Below are positions 17,798 to 29,063 of a stretch of 64,000 bases of DNA, one piece after another (position 1 is the first letter of the stretch; the number at the start of each line of letters is the position of its first letter). This stretch comes from Peribacillus folii (GTDB taxonomy: Bacteria; Bacillota; Bacilli; Bacillales; DSM-1321): the NCBI RefSeq assembly GCF_030271255.1, contig NZ_JASJOM010000004.1, positions 310,001 through 374,000 on the forward strand, read 5' to 3'. Both the position numbers and the translations under genes were made by a program. The notes below the pieces were generated by a model. It was not told where the DNA came from. It did no database searches and saw nothing but the letters and a program-made list of their open reading frames with translations.

Positions 17798-19138
17798 TTA
17801 TACATACACATCGGTTTTTAATTGAAGCATTCGTCCCAATTCAATGAGGTGTTCGGTTACATCTCCATAAACTAAAGCGAAGTGGGGTTCGTATCCTGCA
17901 TGCATAAGTTTGTAAAGTGTGTCCGTAACATCTGTTATTAATTCAACTTCCACAGAAGTCCCTGAAAAAGGCTGCTCTACGTCCAATGCATTTCCTTTCA
18001 TGACTAAAAGACGGTACCCTTCAGGTGTATGACTTACTCTAAAGATCGTCACGACTCCTGCTTTCAAACCAAAATCCATTGCGAATCCTATTTTCCGATT
18101 CGGATGTACACCGACTGTTGCTCCTGTGGAAGGATTGGCAAGAGAATACGCTCCTGCACCACAATGCCAAAAGACAACTGAATTTTTTGCTTCATCCACA
18201 TGGACCATGTCTCCTAAATATGGCGCATTTCCACCAGCTAATTCACGTAAAATAAACATGGAAACTGACCCATGAATATCGGATTCACAAGATGTAACCA
18301 CTCCGTCTTCCGTGAATTGAGATAAAGTTGAACATGGTGCTGCTCCCAACTCGTTAAAAAAGTCAGGCCAACACCGCATCGCTAATGCGTCCAACTCTTC
18401 CTGCTGAATATGTTTTTTTATGTACGTTGAAAACTGAGCGAATTTCGTTACGGTTTCATCCTTACGATTCAACCCAATAACCTGTCTCTCTGCACGATCT
18501 ATTTCACCAACCCATTCTTGCTCTGGAAGTTCCACGCACTGAGCAAAAGCATCTTGTAAATCAATCTTATGAAGTGTCACCCCAAGTGCTGTTTGCAGTT
18601 CTCCTTCGTTTGCTTGTGAGAAGAAGAAACCTGGTGGATAATCACCTACAACGCCTATTTTCAGTTCACTTAATGCTTTGAAAACACGCATAACATTAAA
18701 TTGCCGTAGTAAACGCTTTCTTAAATCCTCTTCATCCGGATTTCCGAAAACAAAAGCAAAAGGATGTTGATGATTACGCAGTACATTGCTTGTACTATTC
18801 CCACCTGTCAACGAGTTCAAGCGAAGACGACCGCCAACACTAGGTTCACGAACTGACCAAACAATGACAGGCTGTTTGAAATATTCCAAAATCTTGACCA
18901 TGAACTCTCCATCTGCAAAAGTAACACTTTGGTATAAAATTGAATCAATTTTCACATCTTTTATAGAATCTAAAAAATCTTGAAGTTCCTCAACGGATGT
19001 CATGGTTTGATCCGGTGCTATAAGATGGCTGCAACTTTCTTCTAACCAATTCATACTTTGTTGACGATATGTTTCAGCGGCTTCAATATCAAACGTTTTT
19101 CTACCTATAGGTACATATAAAACGACCGTATTAAGCAT
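17798..19138 (-). CDS. L-fucose/L-arabinose isomerase-like protein, candidate sulfoquinovose isomerase
   Basis: 446 residues with the layout of the fucose isomerase superfamily: an N-terminal Rossmann-like half (VVLYVPIGRKTFD ... PVIVWSVREPSVGG) and a C-terminal half with acidic and histidine metal-ligand candidates (CESDIHGS, around 280, and VVFWHCGAGAY, around 330). These enzymes interconvert aldoses and ketoses with a divalent metal, usually manganese. In sulfo-TAL clusters a protein of this family turns sulfoquinovose into 6-deoxy-6-sulfofructose. First gene of its unit, with AGAGGGGG before ATG 19138 and a near-consensus promoter. A true fucose or arabinose isomerase is less likely because no kinase or aldolase partner is present. 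Confidence 0.8.
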   Translation of the reverse strand: MLNTVVLYVPIGRKTFDIEAAETYRQQSMNWLEESCSHLIAPDQTMTSVEELQDFLDSIKDVKIDSILYQSVTFADGEFMVKILEYFKQPVIVWSVREPSVGGRLRLNSLTGGNSTSNVLRNHQHPFAFVFGNPDEEDLRKRLLRQFNVMRVFKALSELKIGVVGDYPPGFFFSQANEGELQTALGVTLHKIDLQDAFAQCVELPEQEWVGEIDRAERQVIGLNRKDETVTKFAQFSTYIKKHIQQEELDALAMRCWPDFFNELGAAPCSTLSQFTEDGVVTSCESDIHGSVSMFILRELAGGNAPYLGDMVHVDEAKNSVVFWHCGAGAYSLANPSTGATVGVHPNRKIGFAMDFGLKAGVVTIFRVSHTPEGYRLLVMKGNALDVEQPFSGTSVEVELITDVTDTLYKLMHAGYEPHFALVYGDVTEHLIELGRMLQLKTDVYV

Positions 19139-19181
19139 GTACGAACCCCCTCTTATCTATTGCAAACAATTGATTATAACC

Positions 19182-19210
19182 ATTATAAAATACATACCTA
19201 TCTTTATCAA
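19182..19210 (-). promoter_or_regulatory. Sigma-A promoter of the isomerase unit
   Basis: Minus strand TTGATA (19210-19205), 17-base spacer, TATAAT (19187-19182), 44 bases upstream of the isomerase start. No cre-like box was seen in it. Confidence 0.7.
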
Positions 19211-19385
19211 TGGAAATATACATATTCAAATGGAAAGAGTATCCTTTGAGGTAAAGGGGTATAAAAGCAGCACTAAAAACACCCATCATTGTATGTTCGG
19301 TGGCTCCCATTTACGGGGCAGTTCAGGTATGACTACAATTTGATAAGTGTTTTATCCTGGATGCTCTATATGATAACAAAATTAA

Positions 19386-19417
19386 AGGCTCTCGGGATTA
19401 AGACATCTCGAGAGCCT
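19386..19417 (-). terminator. Terminator of the HxlR gene
   Basis: Perfect 9-bp stem AGGCTCTCG/CGAGAGCCT, 14-base loop, then TTTAATTTTG on the minus strand, 7 bases after the hxlR-like stop. Confidence 0.75.
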
Positions 19418-19424
19418 GATATAT

Positions 19425-19781
19425 TTAATAGGATTTTTTGCTGTTGATAGCATATTTCTTTCCCCATTCACCCATACTTTCTAGTATAGGCATGAAACCT
19501 TTCCCTGCCTCAGTTAGTGAATATTCTACTTTTGGGGGTACCTCTGGATAAACTTCCCTTATGACCATTTGGTCTTTTTCCAATTCCCTTAATTGACTTG
19601 TCAATATTCCTTTTGATATTCCGGGCACCAATCTTTGAAGCTCGCCAAACCGTTTAGTCTCTTTCAAATGCCATAATATTATTATTTTCCATTTGCCTGC
19701 TATTACATTTTGTGCATCTGTGACAGGGCATACCCCTATTTGTTCCTTGGGAATTTCGCCTTGAAATGAAGTTCGAGCCAT
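19425..19781 (-). CDS. HxlR-family transcriptional regulator
   Basis: 118 residues of the HxlR/MarR-like winged-helix family: the N-terminal cysteine in [13 protein letters not shown], the helix [28 protein letters not shown] and the wing before [12 protein letters not shown]. HxlR proteins often sense aldehydes or oxidants by that cysteine. It is divergent from an NAD(P)-binding protein and an azoreductase-like gene, which are the obvious targets. The 134-base shared region was not resolved into an operator. Confidence 0.88.
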   Translation of the reverse strand: MARTSFQGEIPKEQIGVCPVTDAQNVIAGKWKIIILWHLKETKRFGELQRLVPGISKGILTSQLRELEKDQMVIREVYPEVPPKVEYSLTEAGKGFMPILESMGEWGKKYAINSKKSY

Positions 19782-19915
19782 GAATTATCCTTCCCTTTCC
19801 TAATGGTCTTGTTTTTGTGACTATGTTATAAAAAAGTCACTACTTACAAAATCTTGTCTAACGTAATAATATATGACTATGCTTCATCACACAATGCTAT
19901 TGGGAGGAATAAAGG

Positions 19916-20557
19916 ATGAGAATTGGAATCATAGGAGCAAGCGGCAAGGTTGGAAGTCTTATCATGAAAGAAGCAAAAGATAGGGGAATGGACGTAACGG
20001 CAATCGTGAGAAACGCTTCAAGAATTACCGAAACAAACGTTCATGTTCTTGAGAAAGATATTTTCGCGCTAACTGGTCCAGATCTTACGTCCTTCGATGT
20101 AGTGGTCAATACTTATAAAGCACCAGAAGGCGAGGAACATTTGTATGTTGATGCTGGGAGAGTCTTGGTCAAGGCCCTTAAAGAAGCTCCACAAACAAAA
20201 ATGATCGTCGTGGGCGGTGCTGGAAGCCTCTTTGTTGATGAAACCAATACAACAAGGCTAATGGATACACCTGATTTCCCGAATTTTGTCTATCCGACGG
20301 CATCCAATGCCGCAAAGCAGCTTGAGGAGCTGCAAAAGACAGATTCGATTGCATGGACTTATATCAGTCCTGCCGGTTTTTTCGACCCGGAAGGCAAAAG
20401 AACCGGTTCCTATCGGACAGGCAAAGATCATGTCATTTTAAATGGTAAAGGCCAGAGCTACATTAGCTATGCTGACTATGCCATCGCAGTAGTGGATGAA
20501 ATTGAAAATCCACAACATATTAATGAACGATTCACACTTATTGGTGAAGCGGAATAA
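19916..20557 (+). CDS. NAD(P)-binding oxidoreductase of the atypical SDR (NmrA-like) family
   Basis: 213 residues with the nucleotide-binding start MRIGIIGASGKVGS (1-14) and IVVGGAGSLF in the middle. The catalytic YxxxK of classical SDRs is not clear, so it fits the atypical SDR5/NmrA-like group, which act as quinone or redox-linked reductases. It starts 14 bases after a GGGAGG site and is followed after 64 bases by a flavodoxin-fold gene; the pair is divergent from the HxlR regulator. Substrate unknown. Confidence 0.8.
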   Translation: MRIGIIGASGKVGSLIMKEAKDRGMDVTAIVRNASRITETNVHVLEKDIFALTGPDLTSFDVVVNTYKAPEGEEHLYVDAGRVLVKALKEAPQTKMIVVGGAGSLFVDETNTTRLMDTPDFPNFVYPTASNAAKQLEELQKTDSIAWTYISPAGFFDPEGKRTGSYRTGKDHVILNGKGQSYISYADYAIAVVDEIENPQHINERFTLIGEAE

Positions 20558-20621
20558 ATGTTAGAGCTTTGATGTTATAGATCAAAGCTACTTTATAAAC
20601 TTTGGAAAGCGGGTATTGATT

Positions 20622-21260
20622 ATGGCAAAAGTCCTTTATATTACAGCACATCCACTTGATGATTCACAGTCTTTCAGCATGGCAGCGGGAAGTGCCTTCG
20701 TTAAAGCATATAAGCAGAGTAACCCTGACGACGAAGTGGTTCATATCGACTTATATAAAGAGCATATCCCTGCACTTGATGCCGATATTTTCAGTGGGTG
20801 GGGAAAACTTCAAACAGGTAAAGGATTTGAAGAACTTTCCGAACATGAAAAAGAAAAAGTCAATCGTCTTGGAGAGTTGAGTGAACAATTTGTCTCTGCT
20901 GATAAGTATGTATTTGTTACACCAATGTGGAATTTCTCCTTCCCTCCGGTTATGAAGGCATATCTTGATTCAGTAGCAGTGGCCGGGAAGACTTTCAAAT
21001 ATACGGCAAACGGACCCGTCGGTTTATTGACCGATAAAAAGGCATTGCACATTCAAGCGCGTGGCGGCATTTATTCTGAAGGACCGATGGCCGATTTGGA
21101 AATGGGTCACCGTTATATCAAAAATTTGGTGGCAGGATTCTTTGGCGTTCCTTCCTTGGAAGCAATATTTATCGAAGGGCACAATCAATACCCTGATCGT
21201 GCACAGGAAATTAAAGAAAAAGGGATTCAGGAAGCAAAAGAATTAGCTCAAAGGTTTTAA
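20622..21260 (+). CDS. FMN-dependent NADH-azoreductase / NAD(P)H dehydrogenase (flavodoxin fold)
   Basis: About 212 residues from ATG 20622 (an in-frame TTG two codons earlier is possible). It has the flavodoxin-like phosphate loop (THIS region: [13 protein letters not shown]), the [16 protein letters not shown] stretch that packs on FMN and the GG loop (QARGGIYS). Enzymes of the AzoR family reduce quinones and azo dyes with NADH. It follows the NAD(P)-binding protein and precedes a terminator, so both are probably one HxlR-controlled operon for electrophile or quinone stress. Confidence 0.85.
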   Translation: MAKVLYITAHPLDDSQSFSMAAGSAFVKAYKQSNPDDEVVHIDLYKEHIPALDADIFSGWGKLQTGKGFEELSEHEKEKVNRLGELSEQFVSADKYVFVTPMWNFSFPPVMKAYLDSVAVAGKTFKYTANGPVGLLTDKKALHIQARGGIYSEGPMADLEMGHRYIKNLVAGFFGVPSLEAIFIEGHNQYPDRAQEIKEKGIQEAKELAQRF

Positions 21261-21332
21261 AGGAAACGGTATTGTTACAAAAAATATCGCTGACGACACA
21301 TTCCTTTAGTCGGTAAACTCTTAACAAAAAAT

Positions 21333-21376
21333 AATATGACAGTTTATTGTACATTACTTAAACTGTCATATTTTTT
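21333..21376 (+). terminator. Terminator of the azoreductase operon
   Basis: A 12-bp stem ATATGACAGTTT/AAACTGTCATAT with a 14-base loop and T6 tail. Confidence 0.85.
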
Positions 21377-21541
21377 ATTTCGAACTGTAAATAGTTCATT
21401 ACAGGTAAAGAGAATAAATACCTGTCAGCTCTGGAAAATAGCCTCTAATTTAGAATTTTTAAGTTCAAGGTTCATATGTTCGATATAGGACAACAAGAAA
21501 CTTTTGCTGAATACTATTCGCTGCTCAATTGTCGTATTTCA

Positions 21542-22492
21542 TCACGGTTTACTCCAATCATGGACTGCACTCCCCTCTACATAACGTTCTGCGTCTAAAG
21601 CGGCCATGCATCCTGTTCCAGCTGCTGTAATGGCTTGACGGTACTTGCTATCTTGAACATCCCCACAAGCGAATACACCCGGAACACTTGTTTGGGTGGA
21701 ACCAGGTTTTACAAAAATATACCCGGTTTCATCTGTATCCAACTGCCCCCTTAAAAAGCCAGTGCTAGGTAAATGCCCAATAGCAACGAAAATGCCGTCT
21801 GTTTTGATTATCTCCTCTTCGCCAGTTCCATTGTCTTTAATCTTCAAGCCTGTTACTTCATTCATGTTGTTCGACATTATTTCAATTGGTGTTTTATTTA
21901 AACTCCACGTGATCTTTTTATTTTGCTGTGCTCGATTTTGCATGATTTTTGAAGCTCTTAGTTCATTTCTCCGGTGCACGATACGTACTTCCGAACCGAA
22001 TTTTGTTAGAAAATGGGCTTCTTCCATCGCTGTATCACCACCGCCTATAACGACGATCTTTTTATCCTTAAAGAAAAATCCATCACAGGTGGCGCATGTA
22101 CTAACACCTCGTCCAATATTCTCTTTTTCCCCAGGAATGTTTAAGAACTTTGCAGAAGCGCCTGTTGATATAATAAGAGATTGTGTTAAAATATCGCCTA
22201 ATCCTTCTACACGCAATCTATATGGGGGCCCACTAGAAAGGTCTATACTATTCACCCATCCTGTCTTAAATTCGGCACCAAAGCGCTCAGCTTGCTTTCT
22301 CATGTTTTCCATGAGTTCGGGACCCATCACACCCTCCACAAAACCTGGAAAATTATCCACTTCCGCAGTCATAGTCAGTTGACCACCTGGTTGACTTCCC
22401 TCAATGATAAGAGGCTTCATATCGGCCCTAGCTAAATAAATGGCTGCTGTTAATCCCGCTGGCCCCGTTCCTAAAATAACCACTTTTCGCAT
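21542..22492 (-). CDS. trxB: Thioredoxin reductase
   Basis: 316 residues. FAD-binding GTGPAGLTAAIY at 8-19, redox pair Cys133-Ala-Thr-Cys136 (CATC) followed by DGFF, NADPH-binding GGGDTAMEEA, and the C-terminal FACGDVQDSKYRQ. It reduces thioredoxin with NADPH in the cytoplasm. Because Bacillus has a separate housekeeping trxB, this may be a second copy; it lies upstream of nothing thioredoxin-like here but next to other redox genes. Ribosome binding site GGAGG before ATG 22492. Confidence 0.88.
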   Translation of the reverse strand: MRKVVILGTGPAGLTAAIYLARADMKPLIIEGSQPGGQLTMTAEVDNFPGFVEGVMGPELMENMRKQAERFGAEFKTGWVNSIDLSSGPPYRLRVEGLGDILTQSLIISTGASAKFLNIPGEKENIGRGVSTCATCDGFFFKDKKIVVIGGGDTAMEEAHFLTKFGSEVRIVHRRNELRASKIMQNRAQQNKKITWSLNKTPIEIMSNNMNEVTGLKIKDNGTGEEEIIKTDGIFVAIGHLPSTGFLRGQLDTDETGYIFVKPGSTQTSVPGVFACGDVQDSKYRQAITAAGTGCMAALDAERYVEGSAVHDWSKP

Positions 22493-22608
22493 AATTCACA
22501 CCTCCGAAACTTACATTTTTCAGGGTTTATTTTCTTTGAAAAATCTCACCCTATAATAAAAATCTTATAAATAAAAAATGGGTAGAATTGAAACGTGAGA
22601 ATGTAAAA

Positions 22609-23793
22609 TTAATATGCTTTGCTAAATAATCCTTTGATATGAGTTAAGTAACGAACATCACTAGCCCCTTTCATAAGTGTTGCCGGCAACCCTTTTAATT
22701 GCGTTTTATTTCCACCGATTGTTCCAACTGCATCTTTACGTCCAAGGCTTGCTAACGTGCCAGAGAATACAGGCATGAACGGTTCCATAGCACCACCGCG
22801 TATGGACCTGGTTACGTTCACGCCCACAACTTCTCCCATTTGCCAAGCTAATTGAGCAGTTGGTGGATATGACTTTCCGTCTGTACCCAATACAATGGCA
22901 CTATCACCAGCAACGAATACATTTTGGTGAGATGTAGACTGTAAAAACTCGTTTACGAGTATGCGTCCCCGTTTCACCTCCATACCTGATTTAGCTACTG
23001 CGGAGATCCCCTGTACTCCTCCAGCCCATATCATTGTTTTCGTCTCAATTGTTCTGCCGTCTTCAAGTTCAACGGATCCACCATCCATTTTTACAATTGG
23101 TATGCCAGTAACGATTGTAACGCCGCGTTTCGATAAACTTGAATAAGCACGGTCAATTAATTCTGGAGGGAAGCCTTTAAGAATGGAAGGACCAGCTTCT
23201 ATACAGTAAAGTGAAATATCTGTAGGATCAATGCCGTGTTTTAAGCATAAACTTGGTATTTTATCTGCATATTCCCCAATTAGTTCAATACCAGTCAAGC
23301 CCCCTCCGCCAACCACGATCGTTCCATCCGCTTTATTTTTTGTTTTGCTATATGCAGCGATACGGCCTTCTACGTGGGCACGTAATCGATTGGCATCATT
23401 TACTGATTTTAGTACGAAACTGTACTTTTCTAAACCAGGGATACCGAAGTAAGCTGTTTCGCTTCCTAAAGCAGTCACTAAATAGTCGTAACTTAATATT
23501 GCTCCGTCTTCAAGAGATACTTCACGGTGGTCTGGTCTTATTTCTTTTACCGTCGCTATTTTTAAAACAACATTGTAGTCTTTAAGCAATTTATCAAGTG
23601 GGAGGGCAACTGCTTGTTCACAAACGCCCCCTACGGCTAGACGGTGCAGTTCTGTAATGATTTGATGTGTAGGGAACCGATTCACTACTGTAATCCTTGC
23701 TTCATCGACGCTTAGGTGTTGACGGGCTGCCATGGCTGATAATAAACCACCATACCCGGCGCCTAAAATTAAAATATGTTTTGACATATTCAA
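22609..23793 (-). CDS. NDH-2-type FAD-dependent NAD(P)H dehydrogenase
   Basis: 394 residues of the pyridine nucleotide-disulfide family: FAD fold ILGAGYGGLLSAM (7-19), TALGSET, second dinucleotide fold IVVGGGGLTGIELIGEY (about 160-176), and NVFVAGDSA. It lacks a CxxC redox pair, which agrees with type II NADH:quinone dehydrogenases such as YumB/YutJ. These peripheral membrane enzymes feed electrons from NADH to menaquinone. It lies between trxB and the E1 genes on the same strand; distances of 116 and 98 bases leave co-transcription open. Confidence 0.85.
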   Translation of the reverse strand: MNMSKHILILGAGYGGLLSAMAARQHLSVDEARITVVNRFPTHQIITELHRLAVGGVCEQAVALPLDKLLKDYNVVLKIATVKEIRPDHREVSLEDGAILSYDYLVTALGSETAYFGIPGLEKYSFVLKSVNDANRLRAHVEGRIAAYSKTKNKADGTIVVGGGGLTGIELIGEYADKIPSLCLKHGIDPTDISLYCIEAGPSILKGFPPELIDRAYSSLSKRGVTIVTGIPIVKMDGGSVELEDGRTIETKTMIWAGGVQGISAVAKSGMEVKRGRILVNEFLQSTSHQNVFVAGDSAIVLGTDGKSYPPTAQLAWQMGEVVGVNVTRSIRGGAMEPFMPVFSGTLASLGRKDAVGTIGGNKTQLKGLPATLMKGASDVRYLTHIKGLFSKAY

Positions 23794-23891
23794 TCCTCCG
23801 TCTACAATTTATTGTTTTTCTTTTGTTATATCTTTAAATACGCGATTGCAGGGCGAAATAGTTTTTACGATACATGGTGGCTATGTTTCAA

Positions 23892-24869
23892 CTAAAAGTT
23901 CATTACTTTTTTAGCTGTTTCGAATACATCTTTATCATTCGGTAACCAAATTTTTTCTGCTTCAGTGAATGCATACACAGTATCAGGTGCTGAGACACGT
24001 AATACTGGAGATTCTAAACTTAGGATTGCACGCTCGTTTATTTCAGCGACCACATGTGCTCCAATTCCAGCTTGTTTCTGAGCTTCTTGAACGACTATAC
24101 AACGCCCCGTCTTTTCTACAGATGCTATTATCGTATCCATATCCAACGGGCTAATCGTTCTTAAGTCTACAACTTCTGCCGATATCCCTTCTTTTGATAG
24201 TTCATCAGCTGCTTTTATTGACTCGTGAACCATCGCACCGTAGGTAATGATCGATAGGTCTGTTCCCTCCCGTTTCACATCCGCTTTACCTATTTCTATT
24301 GTATAATCTTCTTCCGGAACCTCTTGACGGAAGGAACGATACAATTTCATATGCTCTAAAAATACAACAGGATCGTTATCCCGAATCGCAGAAATCAACA
24401 GGCCTTTCGCGTCATAAGGGGTTGATGGAATAACAACTTTTAATCCTGGTTGTTGAGAAAGCAGCCCTTCTAAACTATCAGAATGAAACTCTGGTGTATG
24501 AACTCCTCCACCAAAAGGTGCACGAATGGTGACTGGAGCCGTCCAACGACCGCCATAACGATATCGCATGCGGGCAAGCTGTCCATTTAGGGAATCCATT
24601 GCTTCGTATACGAAACCGAAAAATTGGATTTCAATGACTGGTCGGAAACCAGTTAAACCCAAACCTATCGCAAGACCGCCTATACCTGATTCTGCAAGTG
24701 GTGTATCAAAAACGCGCTCTTCGCCAAATTCATTTTGTAAGCCTTCAGTTGCGCGGAATACTCCCCCATTTACACCAACATCTTCACCAAAAACCAAAAC
24801 ATTTTCATTATTCTTTAACTCTGTACGGATTGCATCGGTGATTGCTTTAATCATCGTTATTTGAGCCAT
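23892..24869 (-). CDS. 2-oxoacid (pyruvate/branched-chain) dehydrogenase E1 beta subunit
   Basis: 325 residues. [18 protein letters not shown] near residue 27, the FDTPLAES motif, and [19 protein letters not shown] belong to E1-beta of PdhB/BfmBAB/AcoB type. It forms an alpha2-beta2 tetramer with the product of the gene just upstream, 3 bases away, and decarboxylates a 2-oxoacid with thiamine diphosphate. No E2 or E3 follows, which is unusual: the pair must borrow E2/E3 from another complex or work alone. Confidence 0.9.
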   Translation of the reverse strand: MAQITMIKAITDAIRTELKNNENVLVFGEDVGVNGGVFRATEGLQNEFGEERVFDTPLAESGIGGLAIGLGLTGFRPVIEIQFFGFVYEAMDSLNGQLARMRYRYGGRWTAPVTIRAPFGGGVHTPEFHSDSLEGLLSQQPGLKVVIPSTPYDAKGLLISAIRDNDPVVFLEHMKLYRSFRQEVPEEDYTIEIGKADVKREGTDLSIITYGAMVHESIKAADELSKEGISAEVVDLRTISPLDMDTIIASVEKTGRCIVVQEAQKQAGIGAHVVAEINERAILSLESPVLRVSAPDTVYAFTEAEKIWLPNDKDVFETAKKVMNF

Positions 24870-24872
24870 GGT

Positions 24873-26057
<1,185 letters not shown>

Positions 26058-26243
26058 TTAGGTGTAAAAAAATTCACATAATCATCACCACAATGTTCGG
26101 ACGAAGGATTCTATATATTTCTCTATAGGTCTATAAATGCAGACTTCTTCAATCAACCGTAAATAGTTTCGTAACATAATTCAGTATAGCTAATTTAAAT
26201 ACTCCCTTAGTATGTGAACTCAGTAAACTGTGAACAGGACCCC

Positions 26244-26747
26244 TTATCTAAGTTCTAGGGCTTTTCGGAACCAATTCACTCCCTCTGAATGTCTGTCCTT
26301 CAATTTCAATTTTAAAGTATCATTTAGCTCTAAGATGGTTTTGCTCTTGAGATAAACTTTCATCTTCTCCTCAGCTTCTAACATGATGATGTTAATTGTA
26401 CAGGGTCCACAATGAATGGAGTCTTGAACTTCTTGTCCTTCAGACAAGATGCACTTTTGCCTGATGTTTGCGCACTGAAAAAAAGGCTGCTTTCCTTCGA
26501 TTGCTTCTATAACATCCCAAAAATCAATTTTACTTGGGTGTTCAGCTAATTCATACCCACCTTTAACGCCAGGCATGGAACGTACGATGCCCGACTTCTT
26601 TAATTTAGTAAAAATCTTTGATAAATACGTTTCAGAAACCCCTTGAAATGTTGCAAGTTCCTTGACGCCGACGGACCTCCCTGTAGGTAAATCCACAAAA
26701 TAAGATAGGCAATGAAGAGCGTATTCGACTCCTTTGCTGAACTGCAT
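26244..26747 (-). CDS. Rrf2-family regulator with four cysteines
   Basis: 167 residues: an N-terminal winged helix (LATFQGVSETYLSKIFTKL, 31-49, then MPGVKGGYEL wing) and a C-terminal part with Cys92, Cys99, Cys113 and Cys116. Rrf2 proteins such as IscR and NsrR bind iron-sulfur clusters through three cysteines here, so a cluster or thiol switch is plausible. It is transcribed toward the E1 operon 255 bases downstream and may control it and the redox genes beyond. Regulated signal unknown. Confidence 0.85.
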   Translation of the reverse strand: MQFSKGVEYALHCLSYFVDLPTGRSVGVKELATFQGVSETYLSKIFTKLKKSGIVRSMPGVKGGYELAEHPSKIDFWDVIEAIEGKQPFFQCANIRQKCILSEGQEVQDSIHCGPCTINIIMLEAEEKMKVYLKSKTILELNDTLKLKLKDRHSEGVNWFRKALELR

Positions 26748-27190
26748 GTGACTAACCTCCGACTAAAAAAATTGAGTCTAATATGAATTTTCCATGTCCT
26801 AGTTTGAATACTATCAAGAAATGAAAAAGTTTAACCGATGTTTTGGATATATCCCTTCCTAACCTCTGTGCCCGGTTTTAATCTGTCACATAGGTTTAAA
26901 ACCATCCGTGATATTCAGTTAAATATGAAACAAATATCCAACAGATTGCTTCTTATATCTATAAGGGTAATTCATTGCTAATGCCGGACCTGTCATTGAC
27001 CCATATGAGCTTTTGGCACGGTGTTACTTTTATGTTCCGGCTTCAAAAAGTTAAAAGTCCCATAGAAGCCATGTCTTTACAGTTTCCCATTACATTGTAG
27101 TTTTATCCGTAGTGCTATTACATTTTATAGAAAACATGGTTTGTATGGAATGCCAGTACTAGCCTTTCAAAACTAGTAATATGCGTTTTT
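26748..27190. other. Intergenic stretch, nothing recognised
   Basis: AT-rich, with only short frames, no convincing hairpin terminator and no family match by eye. Confidence 0.3.
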
Positions 27191-27817
27191 TTATTGATGC
27201 GATATTTTATATAGTGGAAATAATGTCTTGAATGTATCGCTAACTAATGAAATGAACTTATCACCATCCTTCAAGATTGGATCATTTGATTGAACATGGC
27301 GACCAACAAGGAACTCTGCCTTTTTCACGTCCCGAAAGCGCTCTAACGATTTTACCAATCCTTCTTCACCTAAATTGAACATTGATTCGGCTTCTTTTTT
27401 CATATGGTCCATTGATAGGACATAATCACTCGGAATCAGCTTCCCAATACTATCGATTTCCTCGAGAAAATCACTCGCAATTTCCTTTTCGTTAGGTAAT
27501 TCGTAAATGAATGCAAGCCATATGAAAACATGGTCTTCGAATAAGCCAACTTGAAAGTGCGGAAGCATTTTATATCCTTGTTTATTTGCTGATATCGCTA
27601 GCCAAGTGTCTTTTGGAGCATTAACGGTTCGACGTGCGTGTTTTGCAATATGCAAAAACATTTCATTTCCAGCTAATATGGATAGTTCATCCGTCAGTGT
27701 GTCACCCATTGCTTGAAACTTCGGCCGAATACGATTTTTTATTGCTTCCATTCTAGTTTCGAGTCCTTCTATTGTAAACGTGTCAAAATCAGCTTGATCA
27801 AAACCATTGAAATGCAT
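27191..27817 (-). CDS. yktB: YktB family protein (UPF0637/DUF1054)
   Basis: 208 residues closely resembling Bacillus YktB: the start FNGFDQADFDTFTIEGLETRM in style, EMFLHIAKHARRTVNAP (53-69) and the PHFQVGLFEDHVFIWLAF core. The function is unknown; the fold is a small alpha/beta protein and the family is common in Bacillales. Single gene with no close partner. The identity is secure although the role is not. Confidence 0.88.
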   Translation of the reverse strand: MHFNGFDQADFDTFTIEGLETRMEAIKNRIRPKFQAMGDTLTDELSILAGNEMFLHIAKHARRTVNAPKDTWLAISANKQGYKMLPHFQVGLFEDHVFIWLAFIYELPNEKEIASDFLEEIDSIGKLIPSDYVLSMDHMKKEAESMFNLGEEGLVKSLERFRDVKKAEFLVGRHVQSNDPILKDGDKFISLVSDTFKTLFPLYKISHQ

Positions 27818-28066
27818 GTACCTAACACTCCTTTAATATATATTTTGTTATAGAAATCAACTACGTTTTCTAGTTAAAACATCCGTTTCAAATTACCTTT
27901 TCAAACAATTGGGTTTAAACGGAAATGCAGGCTAAAAGTTTATTTACCACCTTGCGTAGTGCTTATCCTCTATAGGACCTGGATAACACCCGAAAGATCG
28001 TAAGCAGAACATTCTTCCGCAAGAATTTTCCAGGTGGCCATCTCTGTAAAGTGAATCTCATCATTA

Positions 28067-28663
28067 TTAGAAATCGGATGCAACCTTACCTACCATGTCC
28101 AAACCATCTTCTATGATTCCTTGTGAAAGTCCAGGATATTGTGTATGACCTTCAATCACGACCGTTTCAAGTTCAGTAATGCCGCGATAATGAAGCCAAT
28201 TAGTTAGAAAATTAACGGCCATCTCCTTCGATGCCATATGTTCCGAAGAGTAATCCGAACCACGAGCACATAAAATAGCAACTTTTTTGTTACTGACTTT
28301 TGTTTTCCTTGCTTGGGAAAGGTAAGAAATATAGGTTATTAATGGAGCAGGAACTGTGTAATACCATAATGGAAAAGCGAAAACTACCTTTTCGGCATCC
28401 AAGAACTGCTTTAAGTAGTGTTCAACAATATCTGTAGCTTTTGCCTCTTCAGCTGTTAACTCTAACCCTTTACTCCGCTTGAATCCTCCTGTAATCGCTG
28501 CGTTCCCATAATACGGAAGGTTTTCATTGAATAAATCTAATTCAATAATCTCTTCATTTTGTGTCGTTTCTTTAAAAGTGTTTAAAAATTTATTATACAT
28601 TTGCACACTAATCGCTTGATCCTCGGGACGATCGTTAATTTTTACAAATAGTATTTTTGACAT
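28067..28663 (-). CDS. azoR: FMN-dependent NADH-azoreductase
   Basis: 198 residues from ATG 28663, behind GAGGGG; a longer frame would start inside that site. The AcpD/AzoR hallmarks are present: PLWYYTVPAPLITYISYL (the FMN-binding loop near 100) and ILCARGSDYS. It reduces quinones and azo compounds through a bound FMN, using NADH. It is distinct from the plus-strand flavodoxin-fold gene at 20.6 kb. Monocistronic; no regulator adjacent. Confidence 0.87.
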   Translation of the reverse strand: MSKILFVKINDRPEDQAISVQMYNKFLNTFKETTQNEEIIELDLFNENLPYYGNAAITGGFKRSKGLELTAEEAKATDIVEHYLKQFLDAEKVVFAFPLWYYTVPAPLITYISYLSQARKTKVSNKKVAILCARGSDYSSEHMASKEMAVNFLTNWLHYRGITELETVVIEGHTQYPGLSQGIIEDGLDMVGKVASDF

Positions 28664-29063
28664 TGTTTTTCCCCTCATTTGTTTGTTATTTTCCCACCAT
28701 CTAAACCAGTATGGGTCTTTTATCGTCGTTGATATTGGTCATCCAATCTTGTTAAATTTTCAAATACCTTAAAAATGATATTAGATATCTACATTATCTA
28801 TAATTGATGATAAAAAAATATGAATCTTGCTTTTTTTCACTCTCCTGCTATCCTTCCTGATCTTCCAATCCATTTATGATTCACAATTAGAGATAACACA
28901 TATCTGTATTATATATTATTATAGTTCCATGTCAATGGATATGTATTACATCCATATTTCGGTAAATTTTCATCATTATTTCACTCCATAGCCTTTATGA
29001 GGTAGATCTGATTGTTTTTGGACAAGTTTCCTTTACTTGCTAACCACTGCTCCAACTAAACCA
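28664..29063. other. AT-rich intergenic stretch
   Basis: No gene recognised. It runs into the transposase remnant that follows. Confidence 0.3.
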
